A DNA stretch of 64,000 nt. It comes from CAXXOK01 sp963675655. Lineage in GTDB: Bacteria; Bacillota; Clostridia; Christensenellales; Aristaeellaceae. A program made the translations under genes and the position numbers. The stretch is taken from positions 992,001 through 1,056,000 of the forward strand of contig OY776489.1 in NCBI GenBank assembly GCA_963675655.1, read 5' to 3'. This document shows, piece by piece, positions 9,271 to 17,575 of this stretch. The notes beneath the pieces were generated by a model, which was not told the DNA's origin, searched no databases, and saw only the letters and a list, made by a program, of their open reading frames with translations. Numbering within the stretch: position 1 is the first letter of the stretch; every line of letters starts with the position of its first letter.

Positions 9271-10686
9271 TTACTGATCCCCCTGTGTAAGCAGTCTAAT
9301 ATTTTCAAATGTGGCAGCGCCATCCGATACAAGCAGAGCGAAACGGCGATCGTGCCAGTCATAACCGCGGGCGCACAGCGCAACATCGTCAATATAAAGT
9401 ACCATCAGCGATTGTTGCACAAACAGCGTTACATGGTGTGTCCGGCCAGCCGCGAGGGATACGGGGCGTTCCAATTCCACCTCATAAGGGAACGTCCAGC
9501 CGCCCTGCTCGTGCATACGCAGCGCGCTTTTCCATTGCACCCGCTGCCGATCCGGCTCGAAATAAAAGTAATACCCCCGCGCCAGCTCATCGTCTACCTG
9601 CAGAGCAACGCCAATCCTTTCGGTGCCCGCTTCAAAGCGAAAATCAAAACTGAACCTGCATACGTCCGGTACCTGATTCCAGGATAGCAGCGCGCCGTAC
9701 CGCTGCCGCGCCGTTAGCTTTTCTTGCTCGTACGTGCCGCCAATCGCCTCCCAGCGCAGTGTGCTGGGTATGGTAAACGCCGCGTCAACAGCAGGAACAG
9801 GCGCAACGCCCAGCGTTCCATCCGGACGCTGCAAAAGCCGATGCCCCACCATGGTCCCGCCCCAGTCATACGTGTTGTAATCATATCCGTCATACCGGCC
9901 GGGATTGCTGTGCCAGGTGTTATCAATCCTTGTGGGCGACCAGCCGAAAAGGGTGCGGTCTTTCCCGTCAAAACCGGTCTTAGCCGCGTAGAAGGCGCGG
10001 CCATCAAACGCCTCCGAAGCCGGGATATCCCAGGGCCCGCGGGGCGAGCGGCTGGTACGGTACACCGTGCGAAAGCCATCCGTAAATTGGGAAAAAACAA
10101 GGTAATACCAATCCCCGATACGGAAAAAATCCGGGCATTCATAAGCGCCCATGGATGCACCCGGCGCATACAGTGGCGGCTGCGCCGTCCACGTCATTAG
10201 ATCATTCGAGGTGCAAAGCCCCACGCAGCCTCTGCGCTTTGTGGGGCCATTGTCCAAAGCACACAGCAGCATCCACCAGCATTGCTCCGCTTCATTCCAG
10301 AAAACGTAGGGGTCGCGCCAGTCCGAAGCCTGATAGTAGCGTTCGTCAGCGCCGAAGCGCTCGCCAAGCGGCTGCCAGCTTTCCATGCCATCGTCGCTGA
10401 CGGCATGGCAAACCCACTGCCGCTGCGGCGCATGATCGAAAACACAGTAGAACAGATGATGCCGTCCCTCGTGGCAAATCACACACCCTGTGCCGCCGCG
10501 TACACCGGTTGCGCTTTCATCAAAACGCACGCAATCCTCCGTTTCTAAACGGTGCCAGCCTTCCGTGCGGTCAGCGCCCAGATATCGATTCCAATTTTTT
10601 AGGTAAAACAAGTGAAAAACGCCTTTTTCAAAATAGGGGATTACGTCGCCGACGCGCGCATGATCCGGCTGATAGAATACTTGCAT
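9271..10686 (-). CDS. Divergent GH32-like beta-fructosidase, first copy
   Basis: The 471-residue protein is the first gene of the minus-strand locus and has no signal peptide. Candidate catalytic residues are D14 in GDVIPYF, D125 in WRDPYVF and E183 in AYECPDFF, matching the nucleophile, transition-state stabiliser and acid/base of GH32. A C-terminal sandwich-like region contains FPYVELERP-type segments shared with its neighbour. The N-terminal NDPNG of ordinary invertases is replaced by GDVIPY. The start has GAGGTGAACGCAA before ATG. With the paralogue and GH172 it probably splits an imported fructose-containing oligosaccharide; the duplication suggests two linkages or anomers. Activity is not proven by sequence. 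Confidence 0.82.
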   Translation of the reverse strand: MQVFYQPDHARVGDVIPYFEKGVFHLFYLKNWNRYLGADRTEGWHRLETEDCVRFDESATGVRGGTGCVICHEGRHHLFYCVFDHAPQRQWVCHAVSDDGMESWQPLGERFGADERYYQASDWRDPYVFWNEAEQCWWMLLCALDNGPTKRRGCVGLCTSNDLMTWTAQPPLYAPGASMGAYECPDFFRIGDWYYLVFSQFTDGFRTVYRTSRSPRGPWDIPASEAFDGRAFYAAKTGFDGKDRTLFGWSPTRIDNTWHSNPGRYDGYDYNTYDWGGTMVGHRLLQRPDGTLGVAPVPAVDAAFTIPSTLRWEAIGGTYEQEKLTARQRYGALLSWNQVPDVCRFSFDFRFEAGTERIGVALQVDDELARGYYFYFEPDRQRVQWKSALRMHEQGGWTFPYEVELERPVSLAAGRTHHVTLFVQQSLMVLYIDDVALCARGYDWHDRRFALLVSDGAATFENIRLLTQGDQ

Positions 10687-10804
10687 TTGCGTTCACCTCA
10701 AACGTTATTTATTTTTATTTTACCATCCGGCAGACCCGGATAACACTATACATTCCGTACCTTTATCATAATATGCTGATCCGTCGGACAATCCCGGAGG
10801 CTGT
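10687..10804. other. Upstream region of the GH32/GH172 operon
   Basis: This is the 5' region of the minus-strand operon. AT-rich sequence at 10750-10775 includes TATTATGATAA on the minus strand, which could serve as a -10. A possible TTGTCC lies upstream at poor spacing, so the promoter is only tentative. The response regulator in the operon would be expected to bind here, but I see no clear direct repeat. Confidence 0.3.
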
Positions 10805-10930
10805 ATGCCGTTAAGAGGAACGAGTAAAAAACGGCAAAGAAAGACGCAAGAGACCCGAAGAACCAATGAAGCCGTAGAGGGCATTATAGCAAACTACAAA
10901 AAAAGTGCTTTACAAAAAAGCACAATGTAA
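10805..10930 (+). CDS. Small basic ORF (41 aa), unknown
   Basis: A 41-residue, lysine/arginine-rich frame starts with ATG at 10805, only 4 nt after GGAGG. It reads MPLRGTSKKRQRK and ends in LQKSTM. It lies just before a decayed sugar permease on the same strand, so it may be the relic of that permease's basic N-terminus rather than a real small protein. No known family was recognised. The spacing is short for an efficient ribosome site. Confidence 0.22.
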   Translation: MPLRGTSKKRQRKTQETRRTNEAVEGIIANYKKSALQKSTM

Positions 10931-11038
10931 GCGGATATATCATTGTCTTTACTTCTTATGATGGCACGAACTGAATAGCAGAAATGTATGCCTAATTCTC
11001 AATAATTTAGAATTTGATCTGGTTTGTTATTTTGTTGA

Positions 11039-11590
11039 TTGACCGCAGGAAGAAAAAATACGCACATTCACAATACTGCAAAAAGCTTACTCGTAAAGGT
11101 GGAAACACAATTTGAAACAGAGATACTATATCAAAAAGATTGGCACATTATGTGGGTTTGGATTATATCCGGCAGTTTCTTTAAAAACCAGAGATTTCTG
11201 GATGCAGTAGCGCACAACTTGTTTTTGGTCTTTCCCTCCGCGGCGCTGCTGATAGTGATTCCGTTTTTTATCGCGGTGGTGCTGCAAGGGAAGGCGCTGG
11301 AGAAAACTCTCTTTTACACCGGTTACTACATGCCTTATGTTATCTCTTCTGTGGCCGTGCGTAACTTCTTTATGTATTTTTTAAAATGGGGTTGGTATCA
11401 ACCTGTTCGCCTTGTTTTGGTTGAAAAGCACCAACCGGTTTACCAGTACTAGCTGCGCGCTATGCCTGGTGCTAACTATTTATGTATGGCAACAGGTCGG
11501 TTTACTATACTCCCATATATCAGCGATCCGCAAAACATCCAACGGAGATGACCGAAGCCGCAACAATCGACGGAGCTAACCGTTGAAAGC
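11039..11590 (+). pseudogene. Decayed sugar ABC permease
   Basis: Residues read from 11150 onward (GSFFKNQRFLDAVAHNLFLV, then a hydrophobic stretch and YYMPYVISSVAV) match the N-terminal half of MsmF/UgpA-type permeases. The frame ends at 11452. Further on, in another frame near 11541-11585, an intact EAA-type signature EMTEAATIDGANR appears, where the ATPase-docking loop should be. Everything after it is missing. The gene therefore has at least one frameshift, an internal deletion and loss of the C-terminus. It may be the remnant of an importer once transcribed divergently from the GH32 operon. 11591-11689 holds nothing I can identify. Confidence 0.7.
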
Positions 11591-11689
11591 AGATGGAAGG
11601 CGATAAACGGGTTGGCGCATCTTTGGTCTATGCCGCAGAGAAGGTTGCCAAAGCAACAGGCAAACTGTGCTGGCATTCTCCGGCGGTTA

Positions 11690-12808
11690 CTACGCTTTGC
11701 CGTCCGCTCCATTGCTTGCAGAAGTGTTTGCGAAGGGAAAATCCATCTTCCGCAGGGCGGAAACCACGGCATCGCCAACTTGCGCGGTTGTTGCGCTGCC
11801 GCCGACGTCAGGCGTTAAAACCGTTTTTTCCATCAACAACAGGGTAATCGCATCCAATATTTTGCCGCCTAGCGCCTCATAGCCGAAGAAGTTTAAAATC
11901 TGGCTTGCCGACCAGATGGATGCCAGCGGATTGGCAATGCCCTTGCCGGCAATATCGGGTGCGGAACCATGTATGGGTTCGAACATGGATGGATATATGC
12001 GCTCCGGGTTTAGGTTCGCGCCGGCTGCCAACCCCATGCCGCCTGTTATGGCGGCGCCCAGATCGGTAAGGATATCGCCAAACAGATTGGATGCGACGAC
12101 AATCTCAAACCGTTTGGGGTCCTTCACCATGAACATGCTAGCCGCGTCTACCAACAGGGAATATGTTTTTACATCAGGATAATCCTGCGCAACTTCTTCA
12201 AAAATCTGGTCCCAAAACACCATCGAATAATTCAGCGCATTTCCCTTGCTGATAGAGGTCAGCGATTTATGCTCTTTTTGGGCAAGCGCAAAGGCATAGC
12301 GCATAATACGCTCGCACCCTGCCCGTGAGAACACCCCGTTTTGGATGACGACCTCATTGGGTTTGTTCTTATACAGCCAACTGCCACTGCCGGCATATTC
12401 CCCTTCGCTGTTTTCACGGACGAAGATCATGTCGATCTCCCCACACTTTACGCCCTTGAGCGGACAAGGCGCACCCGGCAACAACTTAATAGGGCGGAGG
12501 TTGACGTACTGGTCAAAACTTTTGCGGATGACCAACAGCAAATCCCGTAAGGAAACCGAATCCGGCACCCCCGGCGCGCCGACCGCCCCCAAATAAATCG
12601 CGTCAAACGCCCGCAGCTTTTCGATTCCGTCGTCGTCCATCATTTTACCGTGCTTGAGATAGTATTCGCAGCCCCATGGGAAATATGTCCATTCAAACGC
12701 AAAACTGCCGTCCAGTGCTGCAATAGCGTCCAACACTTTCACGCCTTCTGCGATCACTTCGGGTCCGATGCCGTCTCCGGCAATCACCGCCATTTGATAT
12801 GTTTTCAT
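11690..12808 (-). CDS. Tartrate / D-malate dehydrogenase-type beta-decarboxylating dehydrogenase
   Basis: The 372-residue protein belongs to the isocitrate/isopropylmalate dehydrogenase family. The N-terminal AVIAGDGIGPEV, the substrate-loop region with LRPIKLLPG and REN(S)EGEY, the metal aspartates in NLFGDILTDLGA, and the NAD-site GSAPDIAGKGIANP are all present. FPWGCEYYLKHG near residue 43 is characteristic of the tartrate/D-malate (TtuC/DmlA) subgroup rather than LeuB or Icd. It probably oxidises a 2-hydroxy-dicarboxylate with NAD and divalent metal. It is the last gene of the minus-strand GH4 operon, 151 nt after the GH4 gene, and its link to galactoside use is unclear. Length is normal for the family. 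Confidence 0.88.
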   Translation of the reverse strand: MKTYQMAVIAGDGIGPEVIAEGVKVLDAIAALDGSFAFEWTYFPWGCEYYLKHGKMMDDDGIEKLRAFDAIYLGAVGAPGVPDSVSLRDLLLVIRKSFDQYVNLRPIKLLPGAPCPLKGVKCGEIDMIFVRENSEGEYAGSGSWLYKNKPNEVVIQNGVFSRAGCERIMRYAFALAQKEHKSLTSISKGNALNYSMVFWDQIFEEVAQDYPDVKTYSLLVDAASMFMVKDPKRFEIVVASNLFGDILTDLGAAITGGMGLAAGANLNPERIYPSMFEPIHGSAPDIAGKGIANPLASIWSASQILNFFGYEALGGKILDAITLLLMEKTVLTPDVGGSATTAQVGDAVVSALRKMDFPFANTSASNGADGKA

Positions 12809-12959
12809 ACTGCACCATAAGCCTTGACGCCAACATGGCCATCCACTTGAAGTATAAGCAGACCGGCCCTGTTGAACATGGCAAAATTCCTTTTTCCAAT
12901 TTCATTTGGTAATGGAGCTTCTCTCGTGCTCCATTTTATCTTCTCCCGTTGCTTCGCTA

Positions 12960-14267
12960 TCAGGCGAAGTCCGGCAGCCAGTCTTTTTCCGCCTCCAGCA
13001 GTTCGTCGCACATTTGCTGGATACTTTCCAACGGCAATTCGGCAGCGGTGTGCGGATCCAGCATCACAGCATGGTACAGATCCTCTTTCTTTCGGGTGTG
13101 CGCAGCCAGAATAGCGAGGGTTTGCACGTTAATGTTCGTCTGATTCAGCGCAGCGCACTGTGCGGGCAAGGGCCCTACGTAGGTAGGCGTGATGCCGCAT
13201 CGATCCGCGATACAAGGAACTTCCACACAGGCTTCCGCGGGCAGGTTGGGAATTAGGCCCCGGTTCAGCACATTCCCACCGAACTTATAGGGGACGTCCG
13301 TCATGTGTGCCTGGATAATTCCGGCGGCATATTCTCTTGATTTGGTATGGGTCAGTCCGGTGTTGTTCACCAACTCTTCCCGCAGGGTTTTCCACTCTTC
13401 AATATGGCGTATGCACCGGCGGGGGTATTCATCCAGCGGAATATGCAGCGCATCGATTAGCTCTGGGTAAGCGTTTTTAATAAAGTAAGGCATGTATTCA
13501 GCGGTATGCTCGCTGGACTCGGTTACGTAATAACCGAAACGGTGCATAACTTCATGCCGCACCATGTCTTTTTCAGGGTAGCCGCGTTCTTTTGAGAGAC
13601 GCTTGATCTCCGGGTACAGGTCTTGCCCATCCCGGGTGATCTCCAGCAGCCACGCCATATGGTTGATCCCTGCAATTTTCGATTGGATATGACCTTCCAG
13701 CGGTAACCCAACGCCTTCGAATAGTTCCGACACACATTTTTGCACGCTATGGCATAGCCCGATCGTCTTTACCCCGGTATGGCGCAGCATATACCCCGTT
13801 AAAATGCCCATCGGGTTGGTATAGTTCAACAGCAACGCGTTTGGGCAAACCTGCTTCATTACATCTGCAAAGTTTTCCATAACCGGGATTGTGCGCATTG
13901 CCCGGAAGATGCCGCCCACGCCAAGTGTATCCGCAATGGTGTGGCGAAGCCCGTACTTTTTAGGAATTTCAAAATCCATTACGGTACAAGGCTCATACCC
14001 GCCCACCTGCACGGCATTGATCACGAAATCAGCCCCGCGCAGCGCCGAAGCCAGTTCATCAACCCCTACATGGGTTTCAAAACGTGCGCGACTCTGATTA
14101 ATATTGGCGTTAATGTTGTTGAGCATATTCAGGCTGTCCTGCGTTCGCGAGGCATCAATATCGTATAAGGAGTACAGTGCGTCCTCCAACCCCTCGGTGA
14201 GCATACAGTCCCCAATGACGTTTCGGACAAATACGGAGCTTCCCGCACCGAGAAATGTGATCTTCAT
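12960..14267 (-). CDS. GH4 alpha-galactosidase (NAD- and metal-dependent)
   Basis: The 435-residue protein begins MKITFLGAGS at 14267, behind AAAGGA; an in-frame extension to 14315 has no ribosome site and reads through the upstream hairpin. The N-terminal Rossmann motif binds NAD. N151-P152 in NYTNPMG and C172-H173 in CHSVQ fit the substrate and metal-binding positions. CHSVQ is the MelA-type signature for alpha-galactosidases within GH4, whereas glucosidases and galacturonidases differ there. GH4 enzymes act by an oxidation-elimination mechanism in the cytoplasm. The gene follows the importer and its binding protein, so it should hydrolyse imported alpha-galactosides such as melibiose or raffinose-type sugars. 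Confidence 0.9.
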   Translation of the reverse strand: MKITFLGAGSSVFVRNVIGDCMLTEGLEDALYSLYDIDASRTQDSLNMLNNINANINQSRARFETHVGVDELASALRGADFVINAVQVGGYEPCTVMDFEIPKKYGLRHTIADTLGVGGIFRAMRTIPVMENFADVMKQVCPNALLLNYTNPMGILTGYMLRHTGVKTIGLCHSVQKCVSELFEGVGLPLEGHIQSKIAGINHMAWLLEITRDGQDLYPEIKRLSKERGYPEKDMVRHEVMHRFGYYVTESSEHTAEYMPYFIKNAYPELIDALHIPLDEYPRRCIRHIEEWKTLREELVNNTGLTHTKSREYAAGIIQAHMTDVPYKFGGNVLNRGLIPNLPAEACVEVPCIADRCGITPTYVGPLPAQCAALNQTNINVQTLAILAAHTRKKEDLYHAVMLDPHTAAELPLESIQQMCDELLEAEKDWLPDFA

Positions 14268-14298
14268 CTGTCTAATTCCTTTCAGCTTGCAAAATAGT

Positions 14299-14331
14299 GC
14301 CGGCTGCCCATACACCGCATGGGCAGCCGGC
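14299..14331 (-). terminator. 13-bp perfect hairpin after the binding-protein gene
   Basis: Arms at 14299-14311 and 14319-14331 (GCCGGCTGCCCAT and its complement) enclose a 7-nt loop. The hairpin begins 7 nt after the stop of the binding-protein gene. On the minus strand it is followed by ACTATTTTGC, a weak T-run, so partial termination or 3'-end protection is plausible. Confidence 0.75.
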
Positions 14332-14337
14332 CGTCGG

Positions 14338-15633
14338 TTATTCAGCCAGTATGTCCTGCATTGCGATTTGCATTTGATCCACAGCGTCCTGCGGGGTGAT
14401 GGAGCTGTTCACAGCCAGCGGGTCCAGGATTTCCGCAAAAGCCATGTTCAATTGCTGGAACCGGGCAGAGGTTTCATCCGCTGCCATCTTCGGATCCACC
14501 GTGGCAACGATGTCATTAAACACTTTCATCGCTTCGGGGAATTTCTCGTAATTCAGCACGCCGCCGGAAAGGCTCTTGCGTACCGGGAGGAAGTTGCCCG
14601 CTTCGCAGAATGCACGCATATTCTCCGCATTGGTAATGTAGTCTATAAAGATAGCGCATGCTTTGGGGTACTTGGTACCCGCGTAGGCGAACAGGCCGTT
14701 GCCGCCCATATCCGATCCTGTTTTACCGTTCACCTGCGGCATATAGGTAACGCCCCAGTTGTCGCCCATGTTCTCCTGCATGTAGGAGCAATGCCAGCTG
14801 CCGGCAAATACGAAAGCCAACTGGTTCGCTACGAACAAGCTATTGACCTGCGCCGACTGCATAAATCCGGTGCCGATGATCAGGTTATCCTTACGCAAGG
14901 TGTCGTACAGTTCGATCGCCTGCAAAAACTCAGGGGTGTTTACAGTAATTTGGGTGCCGTCTTCATTCAGCAGAGCGCCGCCGTTCATGTACACAAAGGG
15001 CAGGTAGCGGTAAGCGCTAGTGTTCTCCCAGATGCCGCCGAAAGCATAATCCAGCCCGTTGTCCGCTTTCAGTTTGGCGGCGTATTCCTTAAGCTCATCC
15101 CAGCTCCAGCCATCGGTGGCGCTGGTCGGAATACGGATCCCGGATTTTTCAAGCATCGTTTTGTTGTAGAAAAGCGCAATGGTATCCGTATGGTGCGGCA
15201 TGCCCAACAGCTTATCGCCGTCGGTAAAGGCTGCCCGGTAAGCAGGCAGCAAATCGTCCAGCGATTCCTGAGAGATCATACCGGAAAGGTCCAGCATAAC
15301 CCCCGCCTCGCGGAATTTGCCAAGCCGCTGGTAGGTATAGCGCATGACATCCGGCCAGTTATCACCGGCAATCATCGTATCCAGCTTGCTTTTGTAAGAA
15401 CTGGAGGGGTAGGCTTCCGCCTGAAGCTCAATCTCAGGGTGATCCGCGCGGAAACCATCCAACACCAGATCCCACGCAGCCTTATCGGAAGGTGACCCTT
15501 CCCAGTAGGTGAACTTGACTACCGCATTTTCCTCTGCGCTAACCGCGGCGGTTTCTGCTGTTGCAGCAGGAATCGCAGCAAGAGCCAGAAGCAGACATAG
15601 GGTAAGGGAAAGCCATGTTTTCAGTATCCTCAT
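14338..15633 (-). CDS. Extracellular sugar-binding protein, galactoside locus
   Basis: The 431-residue COG1653-type binding protein starts at 15633 behind GAGGAGG. The signal peptide (1-26) ends ATA|E. The only cysteine there, C13, is in the hydrophobic core after a leucine and does not form a lipobox. The mature protein has the family pattern VKFTYWEGSPSDKAAWD near residue 40 and several aromatic, sugar-stacking candidates. It lies 57 nt after the second permease, and a strong hairpin separates it from the GH4 gene. It should capture an alpha-galactoside for the two permeases. Binding specificity is inferred from the GH4 neighbour. Confidence 0.92.
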   Translation of the reverse strand: MRILKTWLSLTLCLLLALAAIPAATAETAAVSAEENAVVKFTYWEGSPSDKAAWDLVLDGFRADHPEIELQAEAYPSSSYKSKLDTMIAGDNWPDVMRYTYQRLGKFREAGVMLDLSGMISQESLDDLLPAYRAAFTDGDKLLGMPHHTDTIALFYNKTMLEKSGIRIPTSATDGWSWDELKEYAAKLKADNGLDYAFGGIWENTSAYRYLPFVYMNGGALLNEDGTQITVNTPEFLQAIELYDTLRKDNLIIGTGFMQSAQVNSLFVANQLAFVFAGSWHCSYMQENMGDNWGVTYMPQVNGKTGSDMGGNGLFAYAGTKYPKACAIFIDYITNAENMRAFCEAGNFLPVRKSLSGGVLNYEKFPEAMKVFNDIVATVDPKMAADETSARFQQLNMAFAEILDPLAVNSSITPQDAVDQMQIAMQDILAE

Positions 15634-15690
15634 TTTTCTTCCTCCTCGTGTGTATTTTAAAGCGCGCACTAACGACACGCTTATTTCGAA

Positions 15691-16536
15691 TTAACCTTTG
15701 ATGCCTGTGCTGGCAACGCCCTGCACGAAATGCTTCTGGAATATCAGGAACACCGCAAGAACCGGAAGGGTTACAATCAGCGATGCGCTCATCAGCATAT
15801 TCCAGTTGATATACTGGGTACCACGCAGCATGGAAAGGCCGATTTGAACTGTATACATTTTGCTATCGGAAAGTACAATCAGGGGCCATTGGAAATCGTT
15901 CCATCGCCACATCACCGTGAAGATGATCAGCACGCTCAGGAGCGAGCGGCAGTTGGGCAGCACGATGCGTAAGAAAATACGGAATTCCGAAGACCCGTCT
16001 ATCCGCGCCGCTTCCAACAACTCTGTGGGGATTTCAGACATAAACTGACGGGATAAGAACAGGCCGAAGGCTTCCGCGCAGGCGGGAAGGATCAAGCCCG
16101 CATAGGTGTTAAGAAGTTTCAAATGGGCAATAATAATGTAGTTGGGGATCATTGTAACCTGTATGGGAATCATCAGCGTGCTTAGCATAATGATAAAGAA
16201 AAACTCTTTCCCTTTGAACGAGAACTTTGCAAAGGCATACCCGCCCAGCAGATTGATGGACACGGTAACGGTTGTAGCGATCAGCGTGACGATAGCACTG
16301 TTTTTAAAGAATAAGCCAAAGTTATTAGCTTGCAGCGACTTAATAAAATTTTCAAAGTGCAGTTCGCCAGGCCATAAAAGCGGAGGATAAGCAAAAACTT
16401 CTGAAACCGGCTTAACCGCCGTAACGAACATCCAGTAAAAAGGAAACAGAAAGATGACGGAAAGAAGGAAGATCAGGACGGCCATTAAGCCTTTAGATAA
16501 AGCGGTGCGTTTTTCGCAAGCCGTTAATGAATTCAC
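15691..16536 (-). CDS. Sugar ABC transporter permease (MsmG/MalG-type)
   Basis: This 281-residue protein has six membrane segments and the EAA loop LEAARIDGSSEFRIFLRIVLP near residue 175. It ends GVASTGIKG, a typical MalG-class tail. Translation starts with GTG at 16536. That codon overlaps the stop of the preceding permease (GTGA), with GAGGAG 9 nt upstream, so the two permeases are coupled. Together with the neighbouring binding protein they form an importer whose ATPase must be supplied from elsewhere. Confidence 0.93.
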   Translation of the reverse strand: MNSLTACEKRTALSKGLMAVLIFLLSVIFLFPFYWMFVTAVKPVSEVFAYPPLLWPGELHFENFIKSLQANNFGLFFKNSAIVTLIATTVTVSINLLGGYAFAKFSFKGKEFFFIIMLSTLMIPIQVTMIPNYIIIAHLKLLNTYAGLILPACAEAFGLFLSRQFMSEIPTELLEAARIDGSSEFRIFLRIVLPNCRSLLSVLIIFTVMWRWNDFQWPLIVLSDSKMYTVQIGLSMLRGTQYINWNMLMSASLIVTLPVLAVFLIFQKHFVQGVASTGIKG

Positions 16537-17420
16537 GCTTCATGTCTCCTCTCGTTTCGCATACGCAGCACTGTGAATATCAGAAGAATCAAAAACAATA
16601 CGACTCCCGCTGCGGAGGCAACGCCGAAACGGTTCTTCTCAAACGCGATACCGTAAATGTAGACGACGAGCGTCTTGGTGGAATTTAAAGGCCCACCTTT
16701 TGTCATGGTGTAGATCAAGTCAAAAGCCCGGAAGGAATATATAATGCAAGTAATCAAGATGAAAACGTGTGTAAAGCGTAATAGCGGCATCGTGACATAG
16801 AAGAATTGCTGAAAGCGGTCGGCTCCGTCGATCTGCGCGGCTTCGTAATACTCGCGTGCGATCCCTTGTAGGCCCGCCAGATAAATAACCATATTGTAGC
16901 CAATTCTCGACCACAATGTCGTGATGATCACCATTGACATGGAATATCTGGGGTCATTAACCCAGTCGACCTTCTGCAATCCCAGCAGTTCAAGTATGTA
17001 GTTGATTAAGCCGGTCTGTGAGTTGAACATCCAGATGAATATTGTGCCTGCAGCAACCATGGACACTACTGCCGGCATGTAAATCACACTGCGGTACAGC
17101 CCGCGCAACGGGAATTTCTGATTCAAAAGAACGGCTAAAAGCAGCGCGAATACCATGAGAAGAGGCACCGTGATAACCGTAAACTCAAATGTGTTAACCA
17201 ACGAAAGTTTAAATACTTGGTTATTAAAAATCGTAAAATAATTTTTAAGACCAACGAATACGGGCGTACCAAGCCCGCTCCACTTGTGAAGGCTGAAATA
17301 GAATGTCATAAACAAGGGTACGATCATAAATACCAGAAAGAGAATCATGTTAGGAAGAATGTAAAGATACGGAACCACCTTTACATTGTTCCAAAATTTA
17401 ATGCTCTGTCGATGCTTCAA
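16533..17420 (-). CDS. Sugar ABC transporter permease (MsmF/MalF-type)
   Basis: The first gene of the galactoside operon encodes about 295 residues with six membrane segments. The EAA loop YEAAQIDGADRFQQF lies near residue 200. I prefer the TTG codon at 17420 as start, because GGAGGTG lies 7 nt upstream. The ATG at 17450 would place that ribosome site inside the gene. The 155-nt gap to the divergent AraC regulator must hold both promoters. Confidence 0.92.
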   Translation of the reverse strand: MKHRQSIKFWNNVKVVPYLYILPNMILFLVFMIVPLFMTFYFSLHKWSGLGTPVFVGLKNYFTIFNNQVFKLSLVNTFEFTVITVPLLMVFALLLAVLLNQKFPLRGLYRSVIYMPAVVSMVAAGTIFIWMFNSQTGLINYILELLGLQKVDWVNDPRYSMSMVIITTLWSRIGYNMVIYLAGLQGIAREYYEAAQIDGADRFQQFFYVTMPLLRFTHVFILITCIIYSFRAFDLIYTMTKGGPLNSTKTLVVYIYGIAFEKNRFGVASAAGVVLFLILLIFTVLRMRNERRHEA

Positions 17421-17512
17421 AAGCCCACCTCCATGAATGCAATTTAACAATTGGATGTATATCCGTTCTCATCTGTTGGGTTCATATTATCATTGTTTAC
17501 TTGCTGTTTCCA

Positions 17513-17542
17513 TTGATTATTGTAACTGAAATTTGTTATAAT
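17513..17542 (+). promoter_or_regulatory. Probable sigma-70 promoter of the AraC regulator
   Basis: TTGATT (17513-17518) and TATAAT (17537-17542) are separated by 18 nt. The start codon of the regulator follows at 17576, with AAGGGAGA just upstream of it. The -10 is a consensus match; the -35 matches only in part. Confidence 0.55.
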
Positions 17543-17575
17543 GTTGTATAAAGCTATCAAGGGAGAATCGATTAT

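Noticed and set aside
12912..12934. Terminator between GH4 and the dehydrogenase gene
   Set aside because: The 7-bp stem has its T-rich side only on the plus strand, where there is no gene, so it would not end the minus-strand operon.
14104..15495. Long plus-strand frame opposite the binding protein and GH4 genes
   Set aside because: It lies antisense to two well-supported genes, has no ribosome site or known domain, and reflects codon bias of the real genes.
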